DNA of 64,000 bases from JAEZPW01 sp035629075 (GCA_035629075.1 DASPIK010000095.1:1-64000); one strand, 5' to 3'; shown: positions 17,184 through 26,717, numbered from the stretch's first letter. Made by a program: numbers and translations. The notes: generated by a model not told the origin, from the sequence alone.

Positions 17184-19331
17184 CTAAGAGGTTTTCTGGG
17201 TTGCCTTTGGCAGGCCATCAGGGACAAGCGGCAAGGCGCGGAGCCTGAGACCGGTCGCGGAGAAGATAGCATTAGCAACAGCCGGAGCGAGTCCAAGAAT
17301 GGGCGTTTCGCCGGCACCTGCAGACGGCTTGTCCTTGAGATCGAGGACGACGACTTCGATTTCCGGCATGTCGGAGAATCGGGGAACGCGATAGGTTGAT
17401 AGATCTGCGTTTAAGATACGGCCGTTTTCGAAGCGTACCGCTTCGAACAGAGCGCCTCCGATTGCCTGCACCACCGCGCCAGCGATCTGGTTACGAACTC
17501 CATCTGGATTGACGATAGCGCCGCAATCAAAAGCCTCAACCACGCGACGGATGCGTACGGCACGTGTTGCCGGGTCGATCTCGATTTCGGCGCAAGTTGC
17601 TACTCGCCCGCCCTTCTCAATTGCGCCAGCGATTCCGAAGCCTCGAAGAGGGGTCGGCTTCTGTTTGCCCCAGCCGAACTTCTCGGCGGCAGCCTCGAAT
17701 ACGGCACGCAGGCGCGGGTCGTCGAGGTTCTTCAGACGGAACTGGAGCGGATCGATGCCGAGTGCATGGGCGAACTCGTCCATGTGACTCTCGCGAGCGA
17801 ATGCGTTCGCGGTGGCGGCAAGTGCCCGATACGATCCCTGACGCAGCGGCGAACGGGATCGGTGAAATTGGATGTTCTGATGTGCAACTGTGTACGGCGT
17901 GCTGATTGCGGCAGGACCCGAGTTGTAGTTGTGGAAGTCCCACGCCATGATCTTGCCATCTTTGGTCGCGCCGCTCCGGACGTCGATGACTCCGGCAGGA
18001 CGGACGTAGGCCCAGGTGAACTCTTCCTCACGAGTCCATACGAGCCTGACTGGCTTGCCGGCGGCCTTGGCGAGGCGAGCGGCTTCAACGGCGGCGTCGC
18101 CGGTGTGCTTGCCTCCGTAGGCAGAGCCCGTGTCGGGGATGATGACGCGCACCTTATCGGGCGAAATGTGGAAGGCTCCTAACAGTTCTTCGCGGATCGA
18201 AAACGGCCGTTGCGAACCTGTCCACACCGTGAGTTGATCGCCGTTCCACTCAGCGACAGCGGCCCGAGGCTCAAGCGGGACATGCGCGATGTATTGGACC
18301 GTGTATGTCTGCTGAAGCTTTGTGTCGGCTGAAGCGAGCGCCTTCTCGACAGCAGACGCGGCGGCTTTGTCCTCGTCGCCTGCATCGGCATTCTTCCTGA
18401 GGTATTCGAAGAGATCCTTGTTCGCCGGCTGCTGAGGAACGTCCCATCGCGCGTGCAACGCTTCAATGGCTCGCTCGGCTGTCCAAGGTTGCGGGGCCAC
18501 AACGCCAACAATATCGCCATCGCGGACGATCTTGACGCCCGGGATCTTTTCGGCGTCTCGGGTATCAAGCGATTCCAGCTTCGCGTTGATCCCAGTAGGA
18601 CGGAGGACCTTCCCGTGCAGCAGTCCCGGGCGCTCGATATCCGACGGGTATAGGTGCTTGCCTGTGACGAAGTCGGTCCCGTTCACTTTGGGAATCGATT
18701 TTCCAGCTACCTTCCACTGCGCCGCAGGAGTGAGGTCGTTCTCACCGATGACCTTCACCATCTTCTGTCCACGCGTGAGTTCGCCGTAGCTGATGGCGTC
18801 TTGAGTGCGTGGATTCGTGACCTTGCCCGAGGCAACGGCCAGAACCGCTGGTTGCACGCTCCAGCGCTGTGCGGCCATGGCGAGCAACGTCTCACGGGCG
18901 GCGACGGCTGCCTTCCGTAATTGGGGCGCCATTGTGGGCGTGGTACGACTGCCAAACGTACCCGCGTCCCACGGTACCAAGGCCGTGTCGGCCATCACCA
19001 TGGTGATGGCCTCGATTGGGACCTGAAGTTCTTCTGCGACCTGTAGTGCCAGCGAGGTACGAATGTTTTGTCCAAGCTCGACCTTGCCGGTGTAAACGGT
19101 GACGCGGCCATCCTCATCGATGTGTAACCAGGAGGCGATGTCGTCGGGCAGGTCCTGAGTGTTGCGTCTGCGAGACTCCTGCGAGAGCGCTTCGTTCGTG
19201 CAGAGGCACACTACGAGGCCTCCGCCAAAAAGCTTCATGAAGTCGCGCCGGTCGACGTGGAACGCGTGCAACGCTTCGACGTCGTGCTGAACGATTTCGG
19301 GAGCGAGCTGATCATCCTTACGGTTGTTCAT
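17184..19331 (-). CDS. Molybdenum hydroxylase large subunit (xanthine dehydrogenase family, IorB/aldehyde dehydrogenase-like)
   Basis: A 715-residue molybdopterin-binding subunit. The start is set at ATG 19331, which overlaps the upstream stop codon as ATGA. The N-terminus carries HVDRRDFMKLFGGGLVVCL, a Tat-type signal, so the complex probably works in the periplasm. The molybdenum domain includes GSYRALAATANAFARESHMD and the C-terminal AGAGETPILGLAPAVANA with the presumed catalytic Glu. Length and layout match isoquinoline 1-oxidoreductase beta-type subunits that pair with only a 2Fe-2S subunit. The substrate (aldehyde or N-heterocycle) cannot be told from sequence. The small subunit is encoded directly upstream. 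Confidence 0.88.
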   Translation of the reverse strand: MNNRKDDQLAPEIVQHDVEALHAFHVDRRDFMKLFGGGLVVCLCTNEALSQESRRRNTQDLPDDIASWLHIDEDGRVTVYTGKVELGQNIRTSLALQVAEELQVPIEAITMVMADTALVPWDAGTFGSRTTPTMAPQLRKAAVAARETLLAMAAQRWSVQPAVLAVASGKVTNPRTQDAISYGELTRGQKMVKVIGENDLTPAAQWKVAGKSIPKVNGTDFVTGKHLYPSDIERPGLLHGKVLRPTGINAKLESLDTRDAEKIPGVKIVRDGDIVGVVAPQPWTAERAIEALHARWDVPQQPANKDLFEYLRKNADAGDEDKAAASAVEKALASADTKLQQTYTVQYIAHVPLEPRAAVAEWNGDQLTVWTGSQRPFSIREELLGAFHISPDKVRVIIPDTGSAYGGKHTGDAAVEAARLAKAAGKPVRLVWTREEEFTWAYVRPAGVIDVRSGATKDGKIMAWDFHNYNSGPAAISTPYTVAHQNIQFHRSRSPLRQGSYRALAATANAFARESHMDEFAHALGIDPLQFRLKNLDDPRLRAVFEAAAEKFGWGKQKPTPLRGFGIAGAIEKGGRVATCAEIEIDPATRAVRIRRVVEAFDCGAIVNPDGVRNQIAGAVVQAIGGALFEAVRFENGRILNADLSTYRVPRFSDMPEIEVVVLDLKDKPSAGAGETPILGLAPAVANAIFSATGLRLRALPLVPDGLPKATQKTS

Positions 19332-19807
19332 GACCTCACCCCCTTGCGCATGGCCTGTGCAGCCGAGCGGACGGCAGTAACGATTCGGGCGTAACTGCCG
19401 CAGCGACATATGTTCATGTTCATGTAGCGGATGATGTCGGCTTCACTGGGATCGGCGTTCTCGCTGAGGAGGCCGACGGCTGACAAAATCATGCCGGGAG
19501 TGCAATAGCCACACTGGAAGGCTTCCTGGCGCAGGAATGCCTCTTGTACCGGATGCAGGCGTCCGTTCTGCGCGAGACCTTCGATCGTGGTGATCTTCTT
19601 GCCGATAACTCCCGAAACGGCGGTCGTGCATGACCGAACAGGTTTGCCGTCGATCAGCACGGTACAAGCGCCACATTGACCTTCGCCACAACCGTATTTG
19701 GTTCCGGTAAGCTTCAGCTCGTTTCGAAGAACGGAAAGAAGATTCTCATCGGGCGGAACATCGATCCGCCGTTCCTCGCCGTTGATGATCAGTACCAGCG
19801 CACTCAT
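19328..19807 (-). CDS. 2Fe-2S subunit of the molybdenum hydroxylase
   Basis: A 159-residue electron-transfer subunit. The plant-ferredoxin-type cluster is bound by YGCGEGQCGACTVLIDG and a later Cys (RSCTT), the second cluster by QCGYCTPGMILSA and NICRCGSY; all eight cysteines are visible. It lacks its own signal peptide and would be co-exported with the Tat-bearing large subunit, whose start overlaps this stop codon. No FAD subunit is encoded nearby, so electrons probably go to a cytochrome or another carrier. Confidence 0.93.
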   Translation of the reverse strand: MSALVLIINGEERRIDVPPDENLLSVLRNELKLTGTKYGCGEGQCGACTVLIDGKPVRSCTTAVSGVIGKKITTIEGLAQNGRLHPVQEAFLRQEAFQCGYCTPGMILSAVGLLSENADPSEADIIRYMNMNICRCGSYARIVTAVRSAAQAMRKGVRS

Positions 19808-19918
19808 GCGTGCGTCCTCGGAACATGAATTTGGGTGATTCTATCGCAGGGAAGCCTCAGTGAGCCAAGCGGCACACGGAGTAGGTGGGGAATCGGAACG
19901 CGCGATCTTCGGGACTTG

Positions 19919-21733
19919 CTATTCGGCTGACTTGCGCGTTAGAGAAAAGTTGACGACCGCTTGAGTGGTGGCATCGACGGCTTTGCCATCAAGCCGGTAA
20001 GGTTCATAACGCCACTCCTTGACTGCATCGGCGGCTGCCTGGGCGAGATCGCGGTGTCCGCTGATGACCTGCGTGTCTTTGACCAAGCCGTCAGCACCAA
20101 CCGTGAGACGCAATACGACCTGCCCCTCTCGCCTCGCGAGGAGAGCGGTCGCCGGATACTTCGGCACGACGCGGCGGATGAGCTTCAGGTCCGAGGTGCG
20201 GCTTTGACGCGGAGTTGAACTCAAGCTCGGTACGGAGGGGCCACCCGACGGCAAACCGGAGAGGAGAACCCTGTTTCGCTCAGTGCTGGAAGCGGGTAAC
20301 TGCGGAGCGGCAATCGGCCCCTCCGCAGTGTCGACCGTGCTTGACTGAACGGGAGCGGCGGTGGGTTGCGGAGGGACTGCTTCGCTGGTTGATGGTTGCA
20401 GGTTGTAAGTTAGTACCTCTGCTTCCCTAGTCTCGTCGCTGGATTGTTCGCTGCGAGCCGCGTCGCTGGATGCGGTAGCAGGTCGCCTGCGGCTCGTTCC
20501 AGGTTCCTGATCAGCGGTCCGTGAGTTCGACCGAACGGATGCGGTGGCTGCGGCGGGTGCGACGGTGGCAGGTGATGAAGGCGAACTTGCACTCGGACCA
20601 CGCGAAGAAGATCTCGCGCCGGAATCCCTTTCGTAGGCGAAGTAGAAATAAATCGCTGCGAGCAGGATGGCTACGACGACTATGGCCAAAGTGAGCGGTC
20701 TGAAGCTCCGCTTGGATCGCGTAATGTCAGGTGAACTGGAGAAGGTCTGGCGCAACGCTTCCATTGGAGGCGCTGGGGCTGGCGTAGCTCTTGGTCCTGC
20801 CGCTGGAAGCGCCGGGGATGCCGTTTCCGATGAAGATGTGGAAACGGTAACGGGGCCCTTCGAGGGCATTCGCATTGGCTCCGCCGGACGTGGCGCTATC
20901 TGGCTGGCAAGGGTTCTGAGCGTGGGGACATCGCGTTCTGTGAACGCGCGAGGCTTATCAGAAAAAACTTCGAGCAGACCGACCATCCCGGACTGGCCGA
21001 GGATAGGAACGATGATGACTGATCGAAGATCAAGCTGCCGACAAACTTCAGCGTCAACGCGCGGATCGGTTTCGGTGTCATCGCAGCGAACAATTTCGGC
21101 AGTGCGAACACACTCGCCGGATAGTCCGCGAGTGACCTCCACCCTGACGCCGGGAGGAGGAGCATTCCCACAACTGGCCCGGCACACCATACCGCCAGCG
21201 TCCACCCATGCGATTGCGGCGCCTGTTCCGCACAGCAACATACGTGCTCGCGACGCAACGGTATCAAGCTGATCTTGCTGGGGAGCAACGTCCGCCGCTG
21301 AGCGCGGGCTTGCGGGGGCGATGGACGCGACAACATTCGTATCAAGCGGTTTGGTTGAAGGCTCCTTCCGACCGGACCGCACCGAAAGCGCTGGAAGCGA
21401 ACTCATCCAGTCTTCCAACACGGCTCGGGTAGCGTCCGGCACGCGGGTAAAGCGGACGCCGGCCCGATTATCATCGCTCCAGACCGGGAAGGCCGAAAGC
21501 GATAGGCGCGAGTTATAGCCGGGCAGAAAGAAGGAGAACGTTGCTTCCGAGCGCGACTTGAGCGGCGAAAGAAGGCGGACCGCCATCCCACTTTCGCTGA
21601 TATCAAGGATGAGAGCGCTCGCGCGATTTGCGTTCACGTCCGCGGATAGGAGTTGAGTTCCGATCACGTCCTTGCGAGCGTACTTGCGCCTTTCGGGGCG
21701 CGACGCCAGGGGAGCAGGTCGTGGTGCCGACAT
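19919..21733 (-). CDS. PilZ-GAF-transmembrane-TonB C-terminal fusion protein
   Basis: A 604-residue protein with an unusual order of domains. Residues about 12-110 are a PilZ domain with the c-di-GMP motifs RRKYARKD and LDISESGMAV. Residues about 152-280 are a GAF sensor domain with several cysteines. A single membrane segment lies at about 345-366 (LTLAIVVVAILLAAIYFYF). A Ser/Pro/Thr-rich linker follows, then a TonB C-terminal domain from about 518 (IRRVVPKYPATALLARREG to WRYEPYRLDGK). The N-terminal sensors would be cytoplasmic and the TonB domain periplasmic, as in energy transducers. A short coiled-coil gene lies 28 bases upstream on the same strand. Confidence 0.85.
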   Translation of the reverse strand: MSAPRPAPLASRPERRKYARKDVIGTQLLSADVNANRASALILDISESGMAVRLLSPLKSRSEATFSFFLPGYNSRLSLSAFPVWSDDNRAGVRFTRVPDATRAVLEDWMSSLPALSVRSGRKEPSTKPLDTNVVASIAPASPRSAADVAPQQDQLDTVASRARMLLCGTGAAIAWVDAGGMVCRASCGNAPPPGVRVEVTRGLSGECVRTAEIVRCDDTETDPRVDAEVCRQLDLRSVIIVPILGQSGMVGLLEVFSDKPRAFTERDVPTLRTLASQIAPRPAEPMRMPSKGPVTVSTSSSETASPALPAAGPRATPAPAPPMEALRQTFSSSPDITRSKRSFRPLTLAIVVVAILLAAIYFYFAYERDSGARSSSRGPSASSPSSPATVAPAAATASVRSNSRTADQEPGTSRRRPATASSDAARSEQSSDETREAEVLTYNLQPSTSEAVPPQPTAAPVQSSTVDTAEGPIAAPQLPASSTERNRVLLSGLPSGGPSVPSLSSTPRQSRTSDLKLIRRVVPKYPATALLARREGQVVLRLTVGADGLVKDTQVISGHRDLAQAAADAVKEWRYEPYRLDGKAVDATTQAVVNFSLTRKSAE

Positions 21734-21761
21734 GGGGCCCTACCTCAGAAAGGTTGAGGTC

Positions 21762-21980
21762 TTACGGAAACTGCTTCAGTGCTTTGTCGGGAGCGGCGGG
21801 GACGCTGCGTACGGTTCTCGGGGCCGCAGTATTTTCGGCGAAAGCACCAGGGCTTACGCTGCGATCACTCTCATCCGCATCACTGCACAGGCGAATGGCA
21901 AGGCGGAGAGCTTCTATCTGGCGCTGCACATCCTCTAGTTCCAATTCCTTCTGTCTTAAGACTTCGTGCAGATTCTTCAT
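21762..21980 (-). CDS. Small coiled-coil protein upstream of the PilZ-TonB gene
   Basis: A 72-residue protein starting MKNLHEVLRQKELELEDVQR, a heptad-rich helix of about 35 residues, followed by a Ser/Ala/Pro-rich tail. Similar short coiled-coil proteins occur in Acidobacteriota, as far as I recall, but I know of no function. It precedes the PilZ-GAF-TonB gene by 28 bases and is probably co-transcribed, so it may be a partner of that protein. Confidence 0.65.
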   Translation of the reverse strand: MKNLHEVLRQKELELEDVQRQIEALRLAIRLCSDADESDRSVSPGAFAENTAAPRTVRSVPAAPDKALKQFP

Positions 21981-22207
21981 CTGGACTCCTGTGTGTTTGC
22001 TGGCGAGAACAGCAATTTCGGACGAACCGAAGTTGCCGATGTTTACTTGGATGTAACCGGGAGGTTACCAGAAATTAACCCAGGAAGGAAAATCGGCGCT
22101 CTCGCCTGTGAAAAGGTCGTGACTCAGAGTAGATGGCGATGTACCTACAACCGCTCTGACCGGGGCACGGGAACTGGAATATACCCGGCTTCGGCATCCA
22201 AAAGAAC

Positions 22208-22573
22208 ATGCGTTTGTTGACTGAGTGCTCGACTGTCGTGGTGCTCGGCTTTTGCCTGTTCGTCCTGGGCTGCAACACAAGGCAGGATCCGGAACAGTTA
22301 AAGGAGCGGACCGCGGCCGCAACGGCCGAGTTGAAGCGGGACGCGAAGGCAGTGGCCGAAGGCATCCGCGAGGGCTGGAACCGCGACCGTCAGCTTGATC
22401 TTAACCGGGCGACAGAGAAGGAACTACTGGAACTCCCGGGAATCAACTCGAGGACAGCGAACCGGATCGTTGCGAACCGACCTTACAAGGCAGCCGACGA
22501 GCTTGTGACCAAGCGCATCGTATCGCGCCAACAATATGAAAAGATCGCCGACCGGATTACGGTAAAGAAATAG
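22208..22573 (+). CDS. Helix-hairpin-helix lipoprotein (ComEA-like domain)
   Basis: A 121-residue protein with a lipoprotein signal ending in VLGC (Cys22), then a charged helical linker, and a C-terminal helix-hairpin-helix domain at about residues 66-118 (LDLNRATEKELLELPGI, TANRIVANRPYKAADEL). Such domains bind DNA in ComEA, the DNA-uptake receptor, but the two-hairpin unit is also found in proteins of unknown role. The lipid anchor would place it in the inner or outer membrane facing the periplasm. No competence genes are nearby. Confidence 0.8.
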   Translation: MRLLTECSTVVVLGFCLFVLGCNTRQDPEQLKERTAAATAELKRDAKAVAEGIREGWNRDRQLDLNRATEKELLELPGINSRTANRIVANRPYKAADELVTKRIVSRQQYEKIADRITVKK

Positions 22574-22610
22574 GTCACGCCAATCGCGCCGTTCGCTCAT
22601 ACTGAGTGGC

Positions 22611-23582
22611 ATGTGTGAAGAACGAACTCTCGCGAACCTTCCGGTTGTGGTGGGACTAGGCGAGATCCTGTGGGACCTGCTACCAGCGGGAAAGCACCTG
22701 GGAGGAGCACCCGCAAACTTCGCTTATATTGCGGGCCTGCTTGGCGCGTCGGGTGTAGTCGTCAGCCGAGTTGGGGGCGATGAACTCGGAGCGGCGTCAC
22801 AGCAAATGCTTCGGAGAACTCTTATTGACGTCTCCACCCTTCAAGTCGATCCAGAGCTTCCGACCGGAACTACCGAAGTCAGCGTGTCCGATGAGGGTGT
22901 CGCAAGCTATCGCATCGTCGAAGGCGTTGCATGGGATCACCTGACTTGGACGCCTGAACTCTGCACGCTTGCTGCGCGTGCGGACGCAGTGTGTTTCGGT
23001 ACCCTGGCGCAAAGGTCAGAGGAGAGCAGGAAGACAATTTTGCGCTTCCTCGATGAAACGAGACCTGACTGCCTGCGGGTGTTTGACGCCAACCTACGGG
23101 CACCCTTTTACGGCCGGGACGTGATGATTGACTCTCTCCAACGTGCGACGGTGGTGAAGTTGAATCACGAGGAGGTCGGTTACGCGCTCGAATGCAGCTC
23201 GCTCCGAGCAACGAACGATGTTGAAGCCGCTGACGCGTTGAAGAACCGCTGGGGCGCGGAAGCCGTTTGCATCACCAGAGGCCCTCGGGGAAGCGTGATC
23301 GCGACTGCGAACGGAACGGCTGTGCATGCCGGTATTCCGATTCGGGTGGTGGATACGATCGGCGCCGGCGATGCGTTCACTGCCGCGATGACCATGCAGA
23401 TGCTCGCGGGCGCATCGCTTGAGCGCGTGAGCGAGGCGGCTAACGGGATTGCGTCGTGGATCGTATCAAGGCCCGGAGCCATGCCCGCGGTGAGCGCCGA
23501 GGAGATGTGTCGGCTCAGGAGCGCCTTCGGCATCGCTGTTGAACGAGAGCGTAACGACTCGCCTTCTACAATGTCGCGCTGA
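22611..23582 (+). CDS. PfkB family carbohydrate kinase (fructokinase-like)
   Basis: A 323-residue cytosolic sugar kinase of the ribokinase/PfkB fold. The N-terminal substrate motif reads GLGEILWDLLPAGKHLGGAP and the C-terminal ATP/anion-hole motif DTIGAGDAFTAA contains the catalytic Asp. The LGGAPANFAYIA segment is typical of fructokinases. It starts 37 bases after the HhH lipoprotein gene on the same strand. Fructose is the likeliest substrate, but sugar specificity within PfkB cannot be fixed from sequence. Confidence 0.88.
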   Translation: MCEERTLANLPVVVGLGEILWDLLPAGKHLGGAPANFAYIAGLLGASGVVVSRVGGDELGAASQQMLRRTLIDVSTLQVDPELPTGTTEVSVSDEGVASYRIVEGVAWDHLTWTPELCTLAARADAVCFGTLAQRSEESRKTILRFLDETRPDCLRVFDANLRAPFYGRDVMIDSLQRATVVKLNHEEVGYALECSSLRATNDVEAADALKNRWGAEAVCITRGPRGSVIATANGTAVHAGIPIRVVDTIGAGDAFTAAMTMQMLAGASLERVSEAANGIASWIVSRPGAMPAVSAEEMCRLRSAFGIAVERERNDSPSTMSR

Positions 23583-23619
23583 CTATATACTTTTCTTTTC
23601 GCTTTGCTGGACATCTCTG

Positions 23620-23647
23620 TCATCAGCAGGGTTCGGCGCTGATGACC
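23620..23647. other. 9-bp perfect inverted repeat downstream of the kinase gene
   Basis: GTCATCAGC (23620-23628) pairs perfectly with 23639-23647 across a 10-base loop. No T-run follows, so it is not a standard terminator. It lies between the kinase stop codon and the glycosyltransferase start. Confidence 0.4.
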
Positions 23648-23714
23648 TTCTGAGTTGAAGTGCGACAGCGCATCGCAGCAAAGTGCGAAAGCCAGCCTTT
23701 TCATGGAACGGTAC

Positions 23715-25532
23715 ATGGCCAGTTCGACTGCTCAACTTGATGCACATCCGTTGAAAACGAAGTCTTCGAGAGTCGCGACAGCCGCGATACTCCTGTTATA
23801 TGCGGTCATCTATTTCGGCTCGACTTTTTCGCCCGCGCTACAGGACGACGCGGACTCGACGCACGCCGAAGCGGCGCGCGAGATGGTTGTGCGCGGTGAT
23901 TGGGTCACGTTGCACGTCAACGGGATTCGCTATCTCGAAAAAGCACCGTTCCTGTATTGGACTGTCGCACTCAGCTACAGCATCTTTGGGGCAAACGCAT
24001 TTGCTACGCGGCTACCAACCGCAATAGCGATGCTGCTGCTGATCCTGCTGGCGATGAAGTGGGCACGGCGGGCGTATGGAGAACGCGCTTCGATTTACGC
24101 CGGACTGTTCGTGTGTACGGCGGCAGGGTATTACCTTTTCACGCGCATCCTTATACCGGAAGCCATACTGGGCTTGTTTATCGGCGCTTCGCTCTACTCG
24201 TTCCTCACAGCGTTGGACGAACCGAAGAGCGGCTGGCGATGGTACGCCGGCTATGCACTATTGGCCCTGGCTGTGCTAACGAAGGGACTGCTGGCGCCTG
24301 TCGCGGTCGGCATGCCGCTTGCCGGCTACTTGCTGCTTAGTGGCGAATGGCGTCGCTGGCGCGAGTTCCGAATCGTGACGGGGCTCCTGCTGTTTTTTGT
24401 TATTGCGGCCCCGTGGCATTTGTTGGCGGGTTATCGTAACGAACGTTTCTTCTGGTTCTATTTCGTCAACGAACACTTTTTGCGGTTCCTGGGGCGGCGT
24501 TACCCGCGCGATTACAACAAGCTGCCAGGCGTTTTGTACTGGAGCCTGCACCTTGTGTGGCTGTTCCCCTGGAGCATGTACCTGCCGGTTGCGGTGCGGA
24601 ACGCATGGCATGAGTTGAGGTCAGCAAGAACGGCGGAGCCGGACTCGGGGAAGAATCGCTTCCGAAGCCGGACGCAGCTCCTGTGCTGGATTTGGGCAGG
24701 CGTGATCCTGACGTTTTTCGCGTTTTCGACGAACCAGGAGTACTACACGGTGCCGGTATACCTCCCGGTGCTGCTGCTCATTGCCGGGGCTTTGGCTCAA
24801 GAAGAAGAGCGTAAGAGCAAACTGCTGATCGGCATGACTGCGGTGATGGCAGTGTTGTCGCTGGCCTCAGCCGGTGTGCTGGCAGCCGGACTTTACGTGT
24901 CGCGGCACTTGCCGTTCGTAACCGATATCGGGACGGTGCTGGCGAAGCCTGACTCGGGAGCCGAGACGCTTTCGATGGGCCACATGCTCGACCTGACCGG
25001 GCACTCGTTTGCCGCCCTGCGTTTACCCGCGATTTTGGCCATGGTTGCTCTGGCAGTCGGTCCAACTGCGGCGCTTTGGTTGCGCATACGGCGACGCAAC
25101 TACGGTGCGACGTGGGCAACGGCGATCACGATGGCTGTGTTCCTGGTGGCGGCGCATATCGCGCTCGTGCGCTTTGATCCGTACCTTTCGTCGAAGCGAA
25201 TGGCCGATGCGGTCGCGACACAGATCAAGCCGCAGGACCGGCTGATGATCTACGGAGACCAGGCGTACGGCTCTTCGTTGTTGTTTTATCTACAGCGACC
25301 AATCGAGCTGGTCAACGGCAGGACCACGTCGATGTGGTTCGGTTCCACATTCCCCGACGCGCCAAAAATCCACCTGAAGGATGATGATCTGTTACGGGTG
25401 TGGCAATCGGACGAACGCGTGTTTCTTTTCGTGCCGATCAACCGCAGGGCACAAGTCGATGCGCTACTTCGTGGACCTAGATTCGTCGTTAGCGAAAGCT
25501 CCGGCAAGGTCATCTACAGCAACCGGCGCTGA
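23715..25532 (+). CDS. GT39/ArnT-like membrane glycosyltransferase
   Basis: A protein of about 605 residues with roughly eleven to twelve hydrophobic segments in the N-terminal two thirds and a soluble C-terminal part. The first periplasmic loop holds LQDDADSTHAEAAREMV, with the acidic residues expected for dolichyl/undecaprenyl-phosphate-sugar transferases (ArnT, PMT family), then YLEKAPFLYW. These enzymes move a sugar from a lipid carrier to lipid A, protein or another acceptor at the periplasmic face. Start uncertain: ATG 23715, ATG 23703 and TTG 23655 are all in frame without a clear ribosome binding site. Its last 69 bases overlap the convergent HpnI-like gene. Confidence 0.85.
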   Translation: MASSTAQLDAHPLKTKSSRVATAAILLLYAVIYFGSTFSPALQDDADSTHAEAAREMVVRGDWVTLHVNGIRYLEKAPFLYWTVALSYSIFGANAFATRLPTAIAMLLLILLAMKWARRAYGERASIYAGLFVCTAAGYYLFTRILIPEAILGLFIGASLYSFLTALDEPKSGWRWYAGYALLALAVLTKGLLAPVAVGMPLAGYLLLSGEWRRWREFRIVTGLLLFFVIAAPWHLLAGYRNERFFWFYFVNEHFLRFLGRRYPRDYNKLPGVLYWSLHLVWLFPWSMYLPVAVRNAWHELRSARTAEPDSGKNRFRSRTQLLCWIWAGVILTFFAFSTNQEYYTVPVYLPVLLLIAGALAQEEERKSKLLIGMTAVMAVLSLASAGVLAAGLYVSRHLPFVTDIGTVLAKPDSGAETLSMGHMLDLTGHSFAALRLPAILAMVALAVGPTAALWLRIRRRNYGATWATAITMAVFLVAAHIALVRFDPYLSSKRMADAVATQIKPQDRLMIYGDQAYGSSLLFYLQRPIELVNGRTTSMWFGSTFPDAPKIHLKDDDLLRVWQSDERVFLFVPINRRAQVDALLRGPRFVVSESSGKVIYSNRR

Positions 25533-26717
25533 GCTTGGCGTACTAGTTCGGGCTGCGCTCAGACATAGCATTTTTCCACCCGTTTCGAGACGGTAAACTT
25601 GCTCGCGCCAGACGATCTGCCCTGACGTGAAGCTGGCACACCACAGGAAGAAGCCGAGCAGGTCGCGCACCGGGTAAAGCCAGCAATATTTCAACGACTG
25701 CGGATCTCGAACCACTGTCCAGCCGGCGAGGAGTGAGAGCAAAACCCTGTTAACTACAGCGGCGACGAACAGCGAGACACCGAGCAGGGCGTGTCCGGCC
25801 AGGAATCCAGATGCGAGGCCGAGAAGTCCGAACGGCATCGCAAAGGTGAAGATCGTGCCGAGATGTCCTTTCGGACGGGAAAACCGTGTGCTCTTCATCC
25901 AGCGCACCTGGTGGAGCATAGATGAACGGAAGGAGTAGTTCAGCACGATGTGATCGACGACATACTGGGAGAGGACGACTTCGTATCCCGCCTCGTGCAC
26001 TCTGTTGCCCAGGACGTAGTCGTCGGCACAATAGTCCGCCAGGATTTCCATGCCGCCGATGGCGTCGAGCACATTGCGCCGAATCGCCATGGTCGGGCCG
26101 AGCGCAAACTTCATTCCTTCCAGCAGGTCCGCTGCCAGTACGCCAGCGGTCATCTCCACCGACATACCGAGCGCTTCGAGGCGCGACCAGAAACCGCCAG
26201 TCGGAACGCCACGATATATGCAAGTGACGAGGCCGACCTTAGGGTTCAGAAGTGGCCGGACGACCTCGCGAAGGTAGCCAGGGGAGACGTGCGCGTCGCT
26301 GTCACTGATGATGAGGTATTCGGCATCAGCTTGTTTGCACATTTTTATTAGCGAGCAGACCTTGGCGTTCGGACGGTCGGGCTGGCCGGAGAAGGCGATC
26401 TTGACCGGGACATGGGGAAAACGCGCCTGCACCGTGCGAACAACGTTCAAAGCCGGATCGCTGCCGTCTCGCGTGCCGAAAACAATCTCGAAGTTGGGGT
26501 AGTCCTGCTGGAAAAAGCTTGTGAGGTTCTCTTCGAGCCTCGGTTCCAGGCCGCACAGAGGCTTTAATAATGATACGAACGGAGTTCCAGAGTCGTGCTG
26601 CGGAGCTTTGCACCTTCGCCGAAAACGTAGAGCCGAAATGGCTACGAACGTGAGAAACACCGTACAACTCACAATGCCAATCGCGGCGATCACAAGGCCC
26701 AGCTGAGCTAGGAACAA
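25464..26717 (-). CDS. hpnI: HpnI-like / ceramide glucosyltransferase-like GT21 protein
   Basis: A 417-residue membrane glycosyltransferase. It has an N-terminal anchor, a GT2/GT21 catalytic domain and several C-terminal membrane helices. Catalytic motifs in order are FGTRDGSDPAL, the metal-binding ISDSDAHVSPGYL, the acidic YCADDYVLGNRV and QVRWMKS. This pattern fits HpnI, which adds N-acetylglucosamine to bacteriohopanetetrol, and the related ceramide glucosyltransferases. The start is TTG at 26717, supported by GGAGG five bases upstream. The tail of about 40 residues is read antisense to the end of the GT39 gene. No other hopanoid gene is in view, so the symbol is tentative. Confidence 0.8.
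   Translation of the reverse strand: MFLAQLGLVIAAIGIVSCTVFLTFVAISALRFRRRCKAPQHDSGTPFVSLLKPLCGLEPRLEENLTSFFQQDYPNFEIVFGTRDGSDPALNVVRTVQARFPHVPVKIAFSGQPDRPNAKVCSLIKMCKQADAEYLIISDSDAHVSPGYLREVVRPLLNPKVGLVTCIYRGVPTGGFWSRLEALGMSVEMTAGVLAADLLEGMKFALGPTMAIRRNVLDAIGGMEILADYCADDYVLGNRVHEAGYEVVLSQYVVDHIVLNYSFRSSMLHQVRWMKSTRFSRPKGHLGTIFTFAMPFGLLGLASGFLAGHALLGVSLFVAAVVNRVLLSLLAGWTVVRDPQSLKYCWLYPVRDLLGFFLWCASFTSGQIVWREQVYRLETGGKMLCLSAARTSTPSSAPVAVDDLAGAFANDESRSTK

Noticed and set aside
22053..22068. GTAACC-GGGA-GGTTAC inverted repeat
   Set aside because: Perfect but only 6 bp per arm, isolated between divergent small genes and without a T-run or partner site; too short to call an operator.
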